From Pectobacterium fontis (lineage in GTDB: Bacteria > Pseudomonadota > Gammaproteobacteria > Enterobacterales > Enterobacteriaceae), in the NCBI RefSeq assembly GCF_000803215.1, contig NZ_JSXC01000004.1, forward strand, positions 27,342 to 91,341: 64,000 bases of DNA, written 5' to 3'. Both the position numbers and the translations under genes were made by a program. Positions 56,680 through 64,000 of this stretch are shown here, piece by piece; the first letter of the stretch is position 1; each line of letters opens with the position of its first letter. The notes beneath the pieces were generated by a model, which saw only the letters and a list, made by a program, of their open reading frames with translations, had not been told where the DNA came from and ran no database searches.

Positions 56680-56797
56680 TGCCCTCCAGACGCATACGCG
56701 TTACATGAACATGTTATTGATTCGTAAAAGTAAAAAATTCTCAGAGTGGAATGTCGATTTTATAGCGGGGAGAAATGGCGGTATAACAAATCAATTC

Positions 56798-56823
56798 GAT
56801 CGGTTCGATCGACAAAATCGATC
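56798..56823. promoter_or_regulatory. Cluster of three GATC sites upstream of the small-membrane-protein operon
   Basis: GATC occurs at 56798, 56807 and 56820. Read toward the downstream minus-strand gene the spacing is 13 then 9 bp, the same as the first three sites in the cluster before the flagellin gene, and CGATCG is shared. It lies 119 bp upstream of the 52-residue gene start and 40 bp after the GTPase stop. Confidence 0.6.
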
Positions 56824-56862
56824 GGTGACGATAAAGAAACCTGATGGGAAGCAGCAAAAACA

Positions 56863-57750
56863 TTAGTCGAAGAAGAAAGACCACACAGCATTCGCCGCTC
56901 TGGCAACAGAATGGGTGACACCATGCAGCACCTGCTTTGCCACCTGAGGCAACGGAGAGTGATCAATGACCCAATCCACCGCACTGACCACCGTGTCGGA
57001 AAATCCTGCCCTAGCCTGCTGTACCGCGCTGTCGGTTTGGTGTTCGGCACGCAAATGCGGAATGACCGGACTGCGGGCCTGCTTTGGGAGAAGGGTTATC
57101 ATCGCCTCCACCATCTTTCCCAGTTGATAACGGCCTTTAACGGAAAGCGGCAAAATGTTCTCTGCCACGATACCGAGTTGTTGCCCGATAACCGCCTGCT
57201 TTTGCGCCATATGTTCCCGCTGCCTGAATGACGGTTGTGCAGAGGCCCAGTGCCATTCCTCGCTCGGTTCAATCTTGTCGACCTGATTGAGTAGCCAGAG
57301 TATCGGCGGATGCTCACCGTTCACGAAGCCGAACACATCACGATAAAACTGCTCCTCGGCAGAATAGGCGCGATCATCTGCCTTCAAGACCCACAGCACC
57401 ATATCCAGCTCCGGCAACAGGGATTGATACAGTGCGCGATATTCCTCATCCCGTTGCTGGCTTTCACCGACACCGGGTAAATCAACCAGCGTGAGATAAT
57501 GACGACCAAAACGCAGACGTATTCGCTGTGGTTCACGGGTACAGGCTGCGACAGCATTCACCGCGCAGACCTCGCTGCGAAACAGCGCATTGCATAGGCT
57601 GGATTTTCCTACGCCGGTTTTGCCCATAATGCCAATCACCGGTTCATAGGTGACCAACCGGGTCAATTCCTGCATAAGTGCATGACGTAACGAACGGGGA
57701 TAACGCCGCAGATGACGGCGTATCAGGGCATAGCCTGATGATTTTTTCAT
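56863..57750 (-). CDS. YfjP/YkfA-family GTPase
   Basis: This 295-residue GTPase of the CP4-island type has the G1 motif GIMGKTGVGKSS near 41-51, DLPGVGES as G3 and LLNQVDK as G4. A C-terminal helical region ends in ANAVWSFFFD. The related EngA/Era GTPases act on ribosomes, but for the island proteins the role is unproven. The start at 57750 (MKKSSGYALIRRHLRR) suits the usual length; an in-frame ATG at 57873 adds 41 residues and crosses a terminator. Confidence 0.87.
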   Translation of the reverse strand: MKKSSGYALIRRHLRRYPRSLRHALMQELTRLVTYEPVIGIMGKTGVGKSSLCNALFRSEVCAVNAVAACTREPQRIRLRFGRHYLTLVDLPGVGESQQRDEEYRALYQSLLPELDMVLWVLKADDRAYSAEEQFYRDVFGFVNGEHPPILWLLNQVDKIEPSEEWHWASAQPSFRQREHMAQKQAVIGQQLGIVAENILPLSVKGRYQLGKMVEAMITLLPKQARSPVIPHLRAEHQTDSAVQQARAGFSDTVVSAVDWVIDHSPLPQVAKQVLHGVTHSVARAANAVWSFFFD

Positions 57751-57765
57751 ATCAACCTCAGAATG

Positions 57766-57791
57766 AAAAAGGCCATCCGGGATGGATGGCC
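57766..57791 (-). terminator. Terminator between the 308-aa protein gene and the GTPase gene
   Basis: An 8-bp stem (GGCCATCC and its complement) with a 5-nt loop is followed on the minus strand by TTTTTC. It lies 55 bp after the 57846 stop. Confidence 0.8.
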
Positions 57792-57845
57792 TGATGAATT
57801 GAAATGGGTGGTAATCCAATGAGGTGATATATAACTGAGATTTTT

Positions 57846-58772
57846 TTAGTTTTTCTGATTCAGTTCTGCCCATGCTTTTTCTATCAGAAATTCGATCACA
57901 TCAGCCCTGTTACGGTTAAAACGTTTCTCAAGTTTTACCAGCGTTTTTTTAGAGTTTTCAGAAATACGAATATTTATTGGTGCTTTGGTGGCAACTTTCT
58001 TACGATGCTTCATATTTGCATAGCGTTTTCGCAACGTATTTAGAAAAAGTTGTTTTTCTGCCGATTCTTCATTCCAGAGATAATATATTGCAGGAATGGC
58101 AAAAACCTGCATCTCAGGAATGATGTTGACATCTCTGAAATTCCTAAATATGCGACGTTCCGAACAAAACTGCTCCATTATCCATTCAATATTTTCTTTT
58201 CCTGCATCGACCATCCATGAGAAATCCTTTCTGAACATTTTTTTGTTATTTAAGTAATCATTTTTTATTTCAGACGTAATTGAGTCATGTTTATTTGTCT
58301 GGGTCAGTAATATATCGAGAATAGACAATGTAGCCAGATAACATTGCTCAGGTGTATCAGGTATCGCCGAAGGTAAATGTTCACCAATAAGCCAGAGATG
58401 TCTTTTTCGACGAAAATAGTATTGAGGATATACATCATCCGCATCTTCAGAGTAGAAAGTCACATATTCTTTTATTAACCGTAGCCAAAAATACATACAA
58501 CCATACTGATCTTGTTTAATCCATACCAGTTGTGATTCATCGACGCTATGCTCACGGTAAATTGCGCTATACCGGAGCACATGTTTTGTAATGCGCGTGA
58601 CTCCGTCACCCTCATGCACATCAGCATTAATAATACTGTTTATCTTATCATTAATCAGTTGCAAATTTTTCTGTGTGCCGAATGAAAATCGTCTTGCCTC
58701 TTCAGAATGTCCCATCCGCCAGAGAAGATAAACCCCCTCCCTAATGGACTTAACTTCAATATACCTAACCAT
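57846..58772 (-). CDS. Unknown protein with a ribbon-helix-helix-like C-terminus
   Basis: This 308-residue cytoplasmic protein begins MVRYIEVKSIREGVYLLWRMGHSEEARRFSFG. It is rich in aromatic and charged residues with no membrane segments. The last 50 residues (APINIRISENSKKTLVKLEKRFNRNRADVIEFLIEKAW) look like a ribbon-helix-helix DNA-binding element placed at the C-terminus. I do not know the family; it may regulate island genes. Base use is AT-rich relative to core genes. Confidence 0.7.
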   Translation of the reverse strand: MVRYIEVKSIREGVYLLWRMGHSEEARRFSFGTQKNLQLINDKINSIINADVHEGDGVTRITKHVLRYSAIYREHSVDESQLVWIKQDQYGCMYFWLRLIKEYVTFYSEDADDVYPQYYFRRKRHLWLIGEHLPSAIPDTPEQCYLATLSILDILLTQTNKHDSITSEIKNDYLNNKKMFRKDFSWMVDAGKENIEWIMEQFCSERRIFRNFRDVNIIPEMQVFAIPAIYYLWNEESAEKQLFLNTLRKRYANMKHRKKVATKAPINIRISENSKKTLVKLEKRFNRNRADVIEFLIEKAWAELNQKN

Positions 58773-59002
58773 CTCCTACCCTCCATTGCTGGTATCTTCA
58801 TTTTTTAATTAAACTACTACAAACATCATCAAAAAACCATGATTCATGAAGCTAAAATCAGGCTATCTAAAAGCATGAAAAAGGCATCTTTTCTTACGAA
58901 TTACTGATGCGTATAGTCGTGTTTTTCAGGTTATTCATGTGTGATTCATAACAGATATCATACAATTTTATTTGTAGTAAAAAACATAAAATCAAATAGT
59001 TA

Positions 59003-59129
59003 TATACCAGTAACACTTCAAGTGGCAGGTGCGTTGGCTACGTTCACTCACCCGAATCACTTACTCAAGTAAGCTCATCGGGATGCCCTCGCTCGCCGCC
59101 TTCCTGCAACTCGAATTATTTGGGGTATA
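59003..59129. repeat. Enterobacterial intergenic palindrome (full copy)
   Basis: A ~127-bp element bounded by TATACC at 59003 and GGTATA at 59124. It has an inner hairpin around CCCGA...TCGGG (about 59052-59082) and the CTTCCTGCAACTCGAATTATTTGGGGTATA-like end typical of a repeat spread through Yersinia, Serratia and relatives. It lies in the 645-bp gap 58773-59417. The rest of that gap is AT-rich with no gene visible and presumably carries the promoter for the Gp2-like gene. Confidence 0.7.
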
Positions 59130-59417
59130 GATTTACAATAAACTTATGGAATGTGATAATTTATATGAACCGACCTCATGACATGAGGGTGATTCGTCGC
59201 TGATGTGGTTGATTAAGGAATAAAGTATTATTTAATAAATACAGCCATCACTGTTAGATAAATAGTAACACCTTTCACTTAGTTACTAGTCGAATTATTA
59301 AAAACACTCGAACTCGGATATGTTAATATAAAAAAACCCATCAGTCATACTCCGTTTATCGTTAAAAATTAACGCACTGAATAATTATCATGAGATAAAC
59401 CTACCGGAATAGACATC

Positions 59418-60020
59418 ATGAAAAAACGTCAGTGTAAAAGCATCAATCCAAACTATCAGCATGACATGCATCTGAACCAAAAACTTAGAGCACATCAGGA
59501 GATGTTGTTCCTGCGTTACTCAAAGTTACTGATGTTGCGCGTAGACTTCGCGTACATTAAAACGAGTTACGAATTTAAGCACTCAGATAAAAATACCATT
59601 GTAGGGGACATGGTTAAGTTACTCCAACAAAGCTTGAGTATAAAAGGACTTGTAGGGTACGTGTGGGTACTGGAATATACCGAAGTTCATGGCTTTCATA
59701 TCCATGCAGCATTTTACCTTAACGGTCAGAAACACCGTAAGACATGGAATACGTTTCTTTCTGTAGCTGAACTCTGGGATGATATTACCGATGATGCGGG
59801 TTATACACATTGGTGTAGCCCCCAGGAATACTATAACGTACAGGGTGAGCGCGTTACCTCTTGGGACAACAATACTGGTCGAGACGACATGCTATATATC
59901 TTGAGTTACCTGAGTAAACAGGATCAGAAAACGGAGAGGATTATTTATCAGTGCAGCGATATTCCTTCCCAATGTAAAAATGGAGGACGCAACAGAAACA
60001 AACGCCGCTCTCATTTGTAA
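59418..60020 (+). CDS. Inovirus Gp2-like protein (YagK/YfjJ family)
   Basis: This 200-residue protein of the inovirus Gp2 replication-protein family is found in CP4-type islands. It has the HUH-like EVHGFHIHAAFYLNGQ motif near residue 92, with FAYIKTSYEF and RDDMLYILSYLSKQDQK. In filamentous phages Gp2 nicks the origin; here it may start island or satellite replication. The C-terminus is basic (KCGGRNRNKRRSHL-like). It is followed by alpA after 87 bp. Confidence 0.83.
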   Translation: MKKRQCKSINPNYQHDMHLNQKLRAHQEMLFLRYSKLLMLRVDFAYIKTSYEFKHSDKNTIVGDMVKLLQQSLSIKGLVGYVWVLEYTEVHGFHIHAAFYLNGQKHRKTWNTFLSVAELWDDITDDAGYTHWCSPQEYYNVQGERVTSWDNNTGRDDMLYILSYLSKQDQKTERIIYQCSDIPSQCKNGGRNRNKRRSHL

Positions 60021-60107
60021 AAAATTACTCCGCTGGTGAATCATTTGAAGGAGTTCGCCAATTTTATTTTTCCGGCTCCTTCTCCATTCACCAGAGGAGA
60101 AAAAACG

Positions 60108-60320
60108 ATGAGCACCACTACTGATTATCGCCTTCTTGACGACCAGTTCGTCGATATGGCATTTATCACCCAGTTGACCGGATTAACCGACAAATGGTTT
60201 TACAAGCTTATTCAACTGGGTGAATTTCCGAGGCCGATTAAGCTGGGCCGCAGTTCCCGCTGGCTGCAAAGTGAAGTCGAAATCTGGTTACAGCAACGTA
60301 TCGATCAATCTCGCCAGTAG
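60108..60320 (+). CDS. alpA: AlpA-family transcriptional regulator
   Basis: This 70-residue MerR-like winged-helix protein has FITQLTGLTDKWFYKLIQLGEFPRPIKLGRSSRWLQSEVEIWLQQRI. In CP4-57 AlpA activates the integrase gene and promotes excision. The start at 60108 has AGAGGAG upstream. It lies between the Gp2-like gene and an unknown gene; the only integrase seen is damaged and 10 kb away. Confidence 0.9.
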   Translation: MSTTTDYRLLDDQFVDMAFITQLTGLTDKWFYKLIQLGEFPRPIKLGRSSRWLQSEVEIWLQQRIDQSRQ

Positions 60321-60348
60321 TCACATCTTTCCCCCTTTTTTATCAAAA

Positions 60349-60407
60349 TGCGAATAACAGACCACTATCCGATTCCACGGAGGACACGGGCTGTCTGTTA
60401 TTCCGCA
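60349..60407. other. Long inverted repeat upstream of the 193-aa gene
   Basis: TGCGAATAACAGAC (60349-60362) and its near-complement (60393-60407, one extra base) can form a 14-bp hairpin with a 30-nt loop. It ends 20 bp before the next start codon. It could be a structured leader or small RNA, as in P4 immunity regions; that is inference. Confidence 0.5.
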
Positions 60408-60426
60408 TATTGGAGACATTTTCCAA

Positions 60427-61008
60427 ATGACACGTAACACGACGCTATCTACATTGCTGGATAAGTACCAGAGTCATCTTGATGACAGTACAACGCACGC
60501 CATCCGTCAGGGTATCAGTACGAGAAAAATTAATACCTTCCACCAGTTGCGTCTGACTACAGTGTCTCTGCCTGGCCAGTGTAAAGCGCATCTGATTATT
60601 CCCACCAAGCTAATGCAGCAATCAGGGATATCACGCATTGAAGCTGGTAGCAGAGCTATTCTGCCAGTGAAGGCTGCTCGCTATCTCCGCCGATACCCTA
60701 TGCTGAGTGGTATTCTAATCAGCGAATGTGAGCGACTGCATCTGGAGGTATTGAGTGACAGTCTTCAGCAATTATTTGATCGGGAAAACGACCCCGGCAT
60801 TCGGGAAATACTGACGCTACTGTGCTGGTCTGAGCTACTTGACGGCGTGTCTTATCGTGAATGGGCATCATTGGCAGATAAAACCGATAGACAGGTTCAG
60901 GTATGGATTAACACCCGCCTGCGCATTCAGCCAACACTACGGGCGGTGATTGAAGAATATGTCTTCTTCGCCTGCTTTGGTTACTGGGCAGACTACCGAC
61001 CTGCTTAA
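60427..61008 (+). CDS. Unknown CP4-island protein (193 aa)
   Basis: This 193-residue cytoplasmic protein has no membrane segment or signal peptide. Its middle is rich in Leu, Arg and Ser (ILPVKAARYLRRYPMLSGILISECERLHLEVL), and the C-terminus reads SYREWASLADKTDRQVQVWINTRLRIQPTLRAVIEEYVFFACFGYWADYRP. The latter half looks like a helical DNA-binding segment. Proteins in this place, just after alpA, are usual in these islands, but I cannot name the family. Confidence 0.7.
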   Translation: MTRNTTLSTLLDKYQSHLDDSTTHAIRQGISTRKINTFHQLRLTTVSLPGQCKAHLIIPTKLMQQSGISRIEAGSRAILPVKAARYLRRYPMLSGILISECERLHLEVLSDSLQQLFDRENDPGIREILTLLCWSELLDGVSYREWASLADKTDRQVQVWINTRLRIQPTLRAVIEEYVFFACFGYWADYRPA

Positions 61009-61048
61009 TTTTCATGCCGTTACGTGAACACTGATTCAGAGCGCTTTT

Positions 61049-61107
61049 GATCGGTAACGCCGATCGATACGATCGCATCGATCTATCAAAACGATTATCT
61101 TTTGATC
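61049..61107. promoter_or_regulatory. Cluster of five GATC (Dam) sites upstream of the flagellin gene
   Basis: GATC starts at 61049, 61062, 61071, 61080 and 61104 (spacings 13, 9, 9 and 24 bp), about 165-220 bp before the flagellin start. TTTTGAT at 61045 and ATCAAAA at 61085 give partial dyad symmetry around the first four sites. Chance would give about one GATC per 256 bp. Clustered Dam sites in a promoter region are the hallmark of methylation-controlled phase variation (pap, agn43). Confidence 0.65.
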
Positions 61108-61270
61108 GCCACCGTCGATAAGCTATTGCCGAAAATAACCATAACGTAATGTTTTATCTGTTTTTATTTCCATTATCGGGAAGGGCTAACTATTGCTTGT
61201 TATCCGGTAAATCAATAATCAGCAGATAAAAATCATCCCGTTGTTTTTGCCAAATCAGGACTGGTGCGCA

Positions 61271-62725
61271 ATGACGCCGATTACCTCTCTTCATTTAACG
61301 ATACGGAATCAACAGGATAAATCGGCCACCCGATTGAGCCAGGCGATTGAACGACTTTCATCGGGTCTGCGCATCAACGGCGCGAAGGATGATGCCGCTG
61401 GTCAGGCTATTGCCAACCGGATGACTGCCAATCTGAATGCCAACAGCGTCATCACCAACGGAATGAAAGATGGTCTCAGCCTGATGCAAACTGCCGAGAG
61501 TGGGTTAAGTACCATCAATAACCTGATACAGCGCGGCAGGCAACTCGCGGTGCAGGCGGCAAACGGTACGCTGTCCGATACCGATCAGGCCAGCCTGAAC
61601 AGTGAATATCAGCAGATTAGGGAAGAGATTGACCGCCTTGCCTCATCGACACAGATCTTTGGTCGTTATCCACTGGCACCTGCTGAACCGGGCCCTCAGC
61701 CTGTCAAACTGGGCAACACGTTGCCACTGGCAGAGAAATTTACGGATGCGAATACGCAGTATCAATTTCCTTCCGGGGTGGTCTCACTAGCTTACATTCC
61801 TGCTGGCGCAAAAAATATCACCATCACCATCGACTCATTAAGCGCCGATGACGATATCCAGCTCTTTGCGCGAGACGGCAGACATCTGGCCGGTACGCCC
61901 GCAGAAGGCACAGACGCCGATATCGTCTGGTCAGCAAACGGTGTGACAGATGAAAGTACCATGAATACCGCCGTGATTACGCAAGATAACGGCTTTTTAC
62001 CTGGAGCCACCTACTCGGCAGATTCGCTGCTGCAAGCCGGGGAATACAATATCAATACTGGGGCACAGACAACTGACCAAGGTATGACCATCACCTACAG
62101 CGGTGATGGCGACCGTTTTGAAGATGCCAACACCGGGGGATTTAACGATGGGAATGTGGGGGCTGCAAACCGACTGGAAAAAATTCATATTGATGAGGTG
62201 ACAGAAGATCTGATTGTCATTGTGGTTGGCAGCGGCATGTTTTACAGCAACGCAAGCTGGGATGAACTGCCCACACCCACGGAGCCGGCCCCACCTTTAC
62301 CGCCTTCCGTACCAATCAGCAAGGAAACGACATTTGTTGTCGGGGCGAATTTCGGTGATGAATTGCAAACGGTCACCCTCAACCCAACGCCAGCAGACAG
62401 CCAGTCACTGGGGCTTTCCTCTGTGACGCTAAGTAAACCAGAACAGGCCAGTGCGGCATTAGCAACGTTCGATAACGCACTGAAAACGCTGGACGGTTAC
62501 CGCAGTGAATACGGTAGCAAGATGAACCGCTTTGAATCCGTCACTACCGTGTTGTCACAGGAGAAGGTTGCCACCACTGCCGCCCGCTCACGCATAATGG
62601 ATGCGGATTACGCCATTGAGGTTTCCGCGATGACAAAATCCCAGATCCTGCAACAAGCTTCTTTGTCCGTCTTGTCGCAAGCCAATCAGCAGTCAGGAAA
62701 CGTATTAAAGCTGTTACAGGGATGA
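61271..62725 (+). CDS. Flagellin with a non-standard central domain, island-encoded
   Basis: This 484-residue flagellin has a normal N-terminal core (RLSQAIERLSSGLRINGAKDDAAGQAIANRMTAN, to about residue 128). Its normal C-terminal core is about residues 377-484, with SKMNRFESVTTVLSQEKVATTAARSRIMDADYAIEVSAM and NVLKLLQG. Residues 131-376 do not resemble enterobacterial D2/D3 flagellin domains. They look like a beta-sandwich with repeated DxD/N acidic loops and end in a Pro-rich linker (PTPTEPAPPLPPSVP), reminiscent of PPC-type domains. The start at 61271 follows AGGA. No sigma-28 promoter is evident upstream. It should be secreted and polymerise like other flagellins. Confidence 0.88.
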   Translation: MTPITSLHLTIRNQQDKSATRLSQAIERLSSGLRINGAKDDAAGQAIANRMTANLNANSVITNGMKDGLSLMQTAESGLSTINNLIQRGRQLAVQAANGTLSDTDQASLNSEYQQIREEIDRLASSTQIFGRYPLAPAEPGPQPVKLGNTLPLAEKFTDANTQYQFPSGVVSLAYIPAGAKNITITIDSLSADDDIQLFARDGRHLAGTPAEGTDADIVWSANGVTDESTMNTAVITQDNGFLPGATYSADSLLQAGEYNINTGAQTTDQGMTITYSGDGDRFEDANTGGFNDGNVGAANRLEKIHIDEVTEDLIVIVVGSGMFYSNASWDELPTPTEPAPPLPPSVPISKETTFVVGANFGDELQTVTLNPTPADSQSLGLSSVTLSKPEQASAALATFDNALKTLDGYRSEYGSKMNRFESVTTVLSQEKVATTAARSRIMDADYAIEVSAMTKSQILQQASLSVLSQANQQSGNVLKLLQG

Positions 62726-62776
62726 TGCGCCGTCAGAGACATCACGTTGCTATTTTTCTACTGAATCACTGTCGCC

Positions 62777-63322
62777 ATGAGCATTGAGATATTCAGCCGC
62801 TGCCCTTTCACTACGGCAGCGTTTGCCTGTCTGGGAAGTATGGATGGTGGCAGTGTACCCATCACTGTTGTTGATATTGAACACGGTATCGACATGACGC
62901 TATTGACTCACATCATTACCGATCATCAACGGACATTCATCATTATTCTGAACAACCGCAAACATACACCAGTAATGGTGGCTAAAAAGGTATTGCTGTT
63001 ATCAAAACATGCATCGATGAGTACGATTAAAAAAGTGATCTCTGCCCTGTCATCGTTCAGAGAAATAAAAGGCAAAACGATATCGTTATCACCGAATGAG
63101 AAAGTATTTTTCGGCTATTGGTTGGACGGAGTAGCAATAAAAACCATCGCAAGGAAAATGGTGATAACCCATAAAACTGCCAACAACATGAAAAATAATA
63201 TCTACAGAAAATATGGCATAAAGGACCTGCTCACCTTTTTACTCATCGCCAGAATCTCACATATGCAAAGTATCACTGACGCCGAACATCACAGGGTTAT
63301 CTACGTTGATAAGGTGGCGTGA
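62777..63322 (+). CDS. LuxR-type helix-turn-helix regulator
   Basis: This 181-residue protein has an N-terminal receiver-like domain without a clear phospho-acceptor and a C-terminal LuxR helix-turn-helix (LSPNEKVFFGYWLDGVAIKTIARKMVITHKTANNMKNNIYRKYGIKDLLTFLLIAR). It follows the flagellin gene by 51 bp in the same direction. The overall layout resembles RcsA/BglJ-like accessory regulators. It may regulate the flagellin or other motility genes; no target is shown by the sequence. Confidence 0.82.
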   Translation: MSIEIFSRCPFTTAAFACLGSMDGGSVPITVVDIEHGIDMTLLTHIITDHQRTFIIILNNRKHTPVMVAKKVLLLSKHASMSTIKKVISALSSFREIKGKTISLSPNEKVFFGYWLDGVAIKTIARKMVITHKTANNMKNNIYRKYGIKDLLTFLLIARISHMQSITDAEHHRVIYVDKVA

Positions 63323-63638
63323 GGTAACATTCTGAGAGCAACAGGAGACTTGAATCCCACTGATTTTGCGAGCATTATCGCAATATATCCCTTTTCTGCT
63401 CGTGTTGCGTATGCCATCTGCTCAGGAACTTCAAACGGCTATCACCGCCCCATTAACCGATAAAAACGTTTGCTGTAGCTACGTTCAGCGATATGATACA
63501 GTTTATTTAAAATCACAGCCCCCGGCAATCTGGATGTACTTTAATCAGCCTACGTCACACGACCTGAAGTCACTGGACGCTGTTAAATCTAGGTTAGTAA
63601 GTAATGTCAGTGCAGGAATTTTAGAACATATTGCATAC

Positions 63639-63995
63639 TCATGGCACATCCTTAGCTTTCGGGCTGGCTTGCCACTGTAATAGTTCAGTGATATCCCGTT
63701 CGCCCTCTGCTTCTTTTATACGGCGCTGTTGCTCGGCAAAGTGTTCATATTCAGCCTGAGCCTTGTCATCTGCTATTTTCTTGCTGATCGTACCTGCACC
63801 TTTTAATACATCACGATCATTGAATTGCAGGAATTGATCTAATTTTTCCTGCCAGTCACGTAGAAATATCTGCTGCCGACGTCTGGCCTGATCTTCAGCA
63901 AAATCCAGCCACATATTGACCACGCGGTTCAGTTCATCAACTTCGCTTTGATTGAGATAATTTTTAGCGACGATGACATCTGATCTGTCCTTGAT
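63639..63995 (-). pseudogene. RhuM-family protein, C-terminal fragment
   Basis: The reading frame holds DRSDVIVAKNYLNQSEVDELNRVV, then NMWLDFAEDQARRRQQIFLRDWQEKLDQFLQFNDRDVLKGAGTISKKIAD and a Glu/Lys-rich end, all typical of the C-terminal half of RhuM proteins. An in-frame TAA lies at 63996-63998 immediately before this part, so the N-terminal half is either frameshifted or gone. The window ends two bases later, so the upstream part cannot be judged. Confidence 0.65.
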
Positions 63996-64000
63996 TTAGC

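Noticed and set aside
61150..61260. Possible sigma-28 promoter for the island flagellin
   Set aside because: GCAGATAA occurs, but the TAAA before it is 10 nt away rather than 15. At the correct spacing there is no TAAA. I do not call it.
63366..63680. 104-residue plus-strand frame between the LuxR-type gene and the RhuM fragment
   Set aside because: Starts at TTG (first ATG at 63411), no ribosome site, overlaps the RhuM end, and no protein features. Not strong enough to call.

Overview
The window looks like chromosome of a soft-rot enterobacterium, most likely Pectobacterium or a close relative. The E. coli-like core genes (rhaRS/rhaBADM, acrD, bioH-gntX-nfuA, malPQ, glpEGR/glpD, accBC) are close to E. 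coli in sequence. They are interleaved with transporter and chemotaxis genes not found at those places in E. coli, and the last 17 kb is a CP4/P4-like genomic island. The genus is inferred from gene order and sequence style, not from a database search.

Layout. 1-2.1 kb: end of a peptide/nickel-type ABC transporter (permease, fused double ATPase). 2.2-2.8 kb: a RelE/ParE-type toxin-antitoxin pair with a perfect palindromic operator. 2.8-8.9 kb: the L-rhamnose regulon, rhaSR divergent from rhaBAD-rhaM, with two CRP sites between them and no rhaT. 9.4-13.3 kb: two chemoreceptors, each with its own flagellar sigma-28 (FliA) promoter. 13.5-23.1 kb: a nitrogen or amino-acid locus with a polar amino-acid ABC transporter, an SDR dehydrogenase, a biotin-carrier-like protein lacking the biotin lysine, a Nac-like LysR regulator, an aminotransferase, pxpB-pxpC-pxpA-like genes and a periplasmic binding protein. 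23.4-30.4 kb: an EamA transporter, accC-accB, a zinc alcohol dehydrogenase and a nitrate/taurine-type ABC transporter with a Tat-exported binding protein. 30.7-46.6 kb: a DUF1963 protein, acrD, bioH, gntX, nfuA, malQ, malP, glpR, glpG, glpE and glpD; malT and gntT are absent from their E. coli positions.

46.7-64 kb: accessory region. It holds a small glycine-rich secreted protein, a HigBA-type pair, an AT-rich membrane protein, a frameshifted P4-type integrase, an XRE regulator, parDE with a DUF6088 gene, cbeA/cbtA, radC, a cluster of small membrane and exported proteins, a YfjP-type GTPase, an inovirus Gp2-like protein and AlpA. It then carries a complete flagellin gene followed by a LuxR-type regulator, and ends in a RhuM fragment.

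The most interesting signal is in the island. Five GATC (Dam) sites lie within 59 bp upstream of the island flagellin. A second cluster of three, with the same 13/9 spacing in the same orientation relative to its downstream gene, precedes the operon of small membrane and exported proteins. This suggests a shared, possibly methylation-controlled, switch over surface genes. A second novelty is a ~115 bp palindromic, MITE-like repeat with two full copies and one partial copy; the partial copy seems to serve as a transcription terminator.
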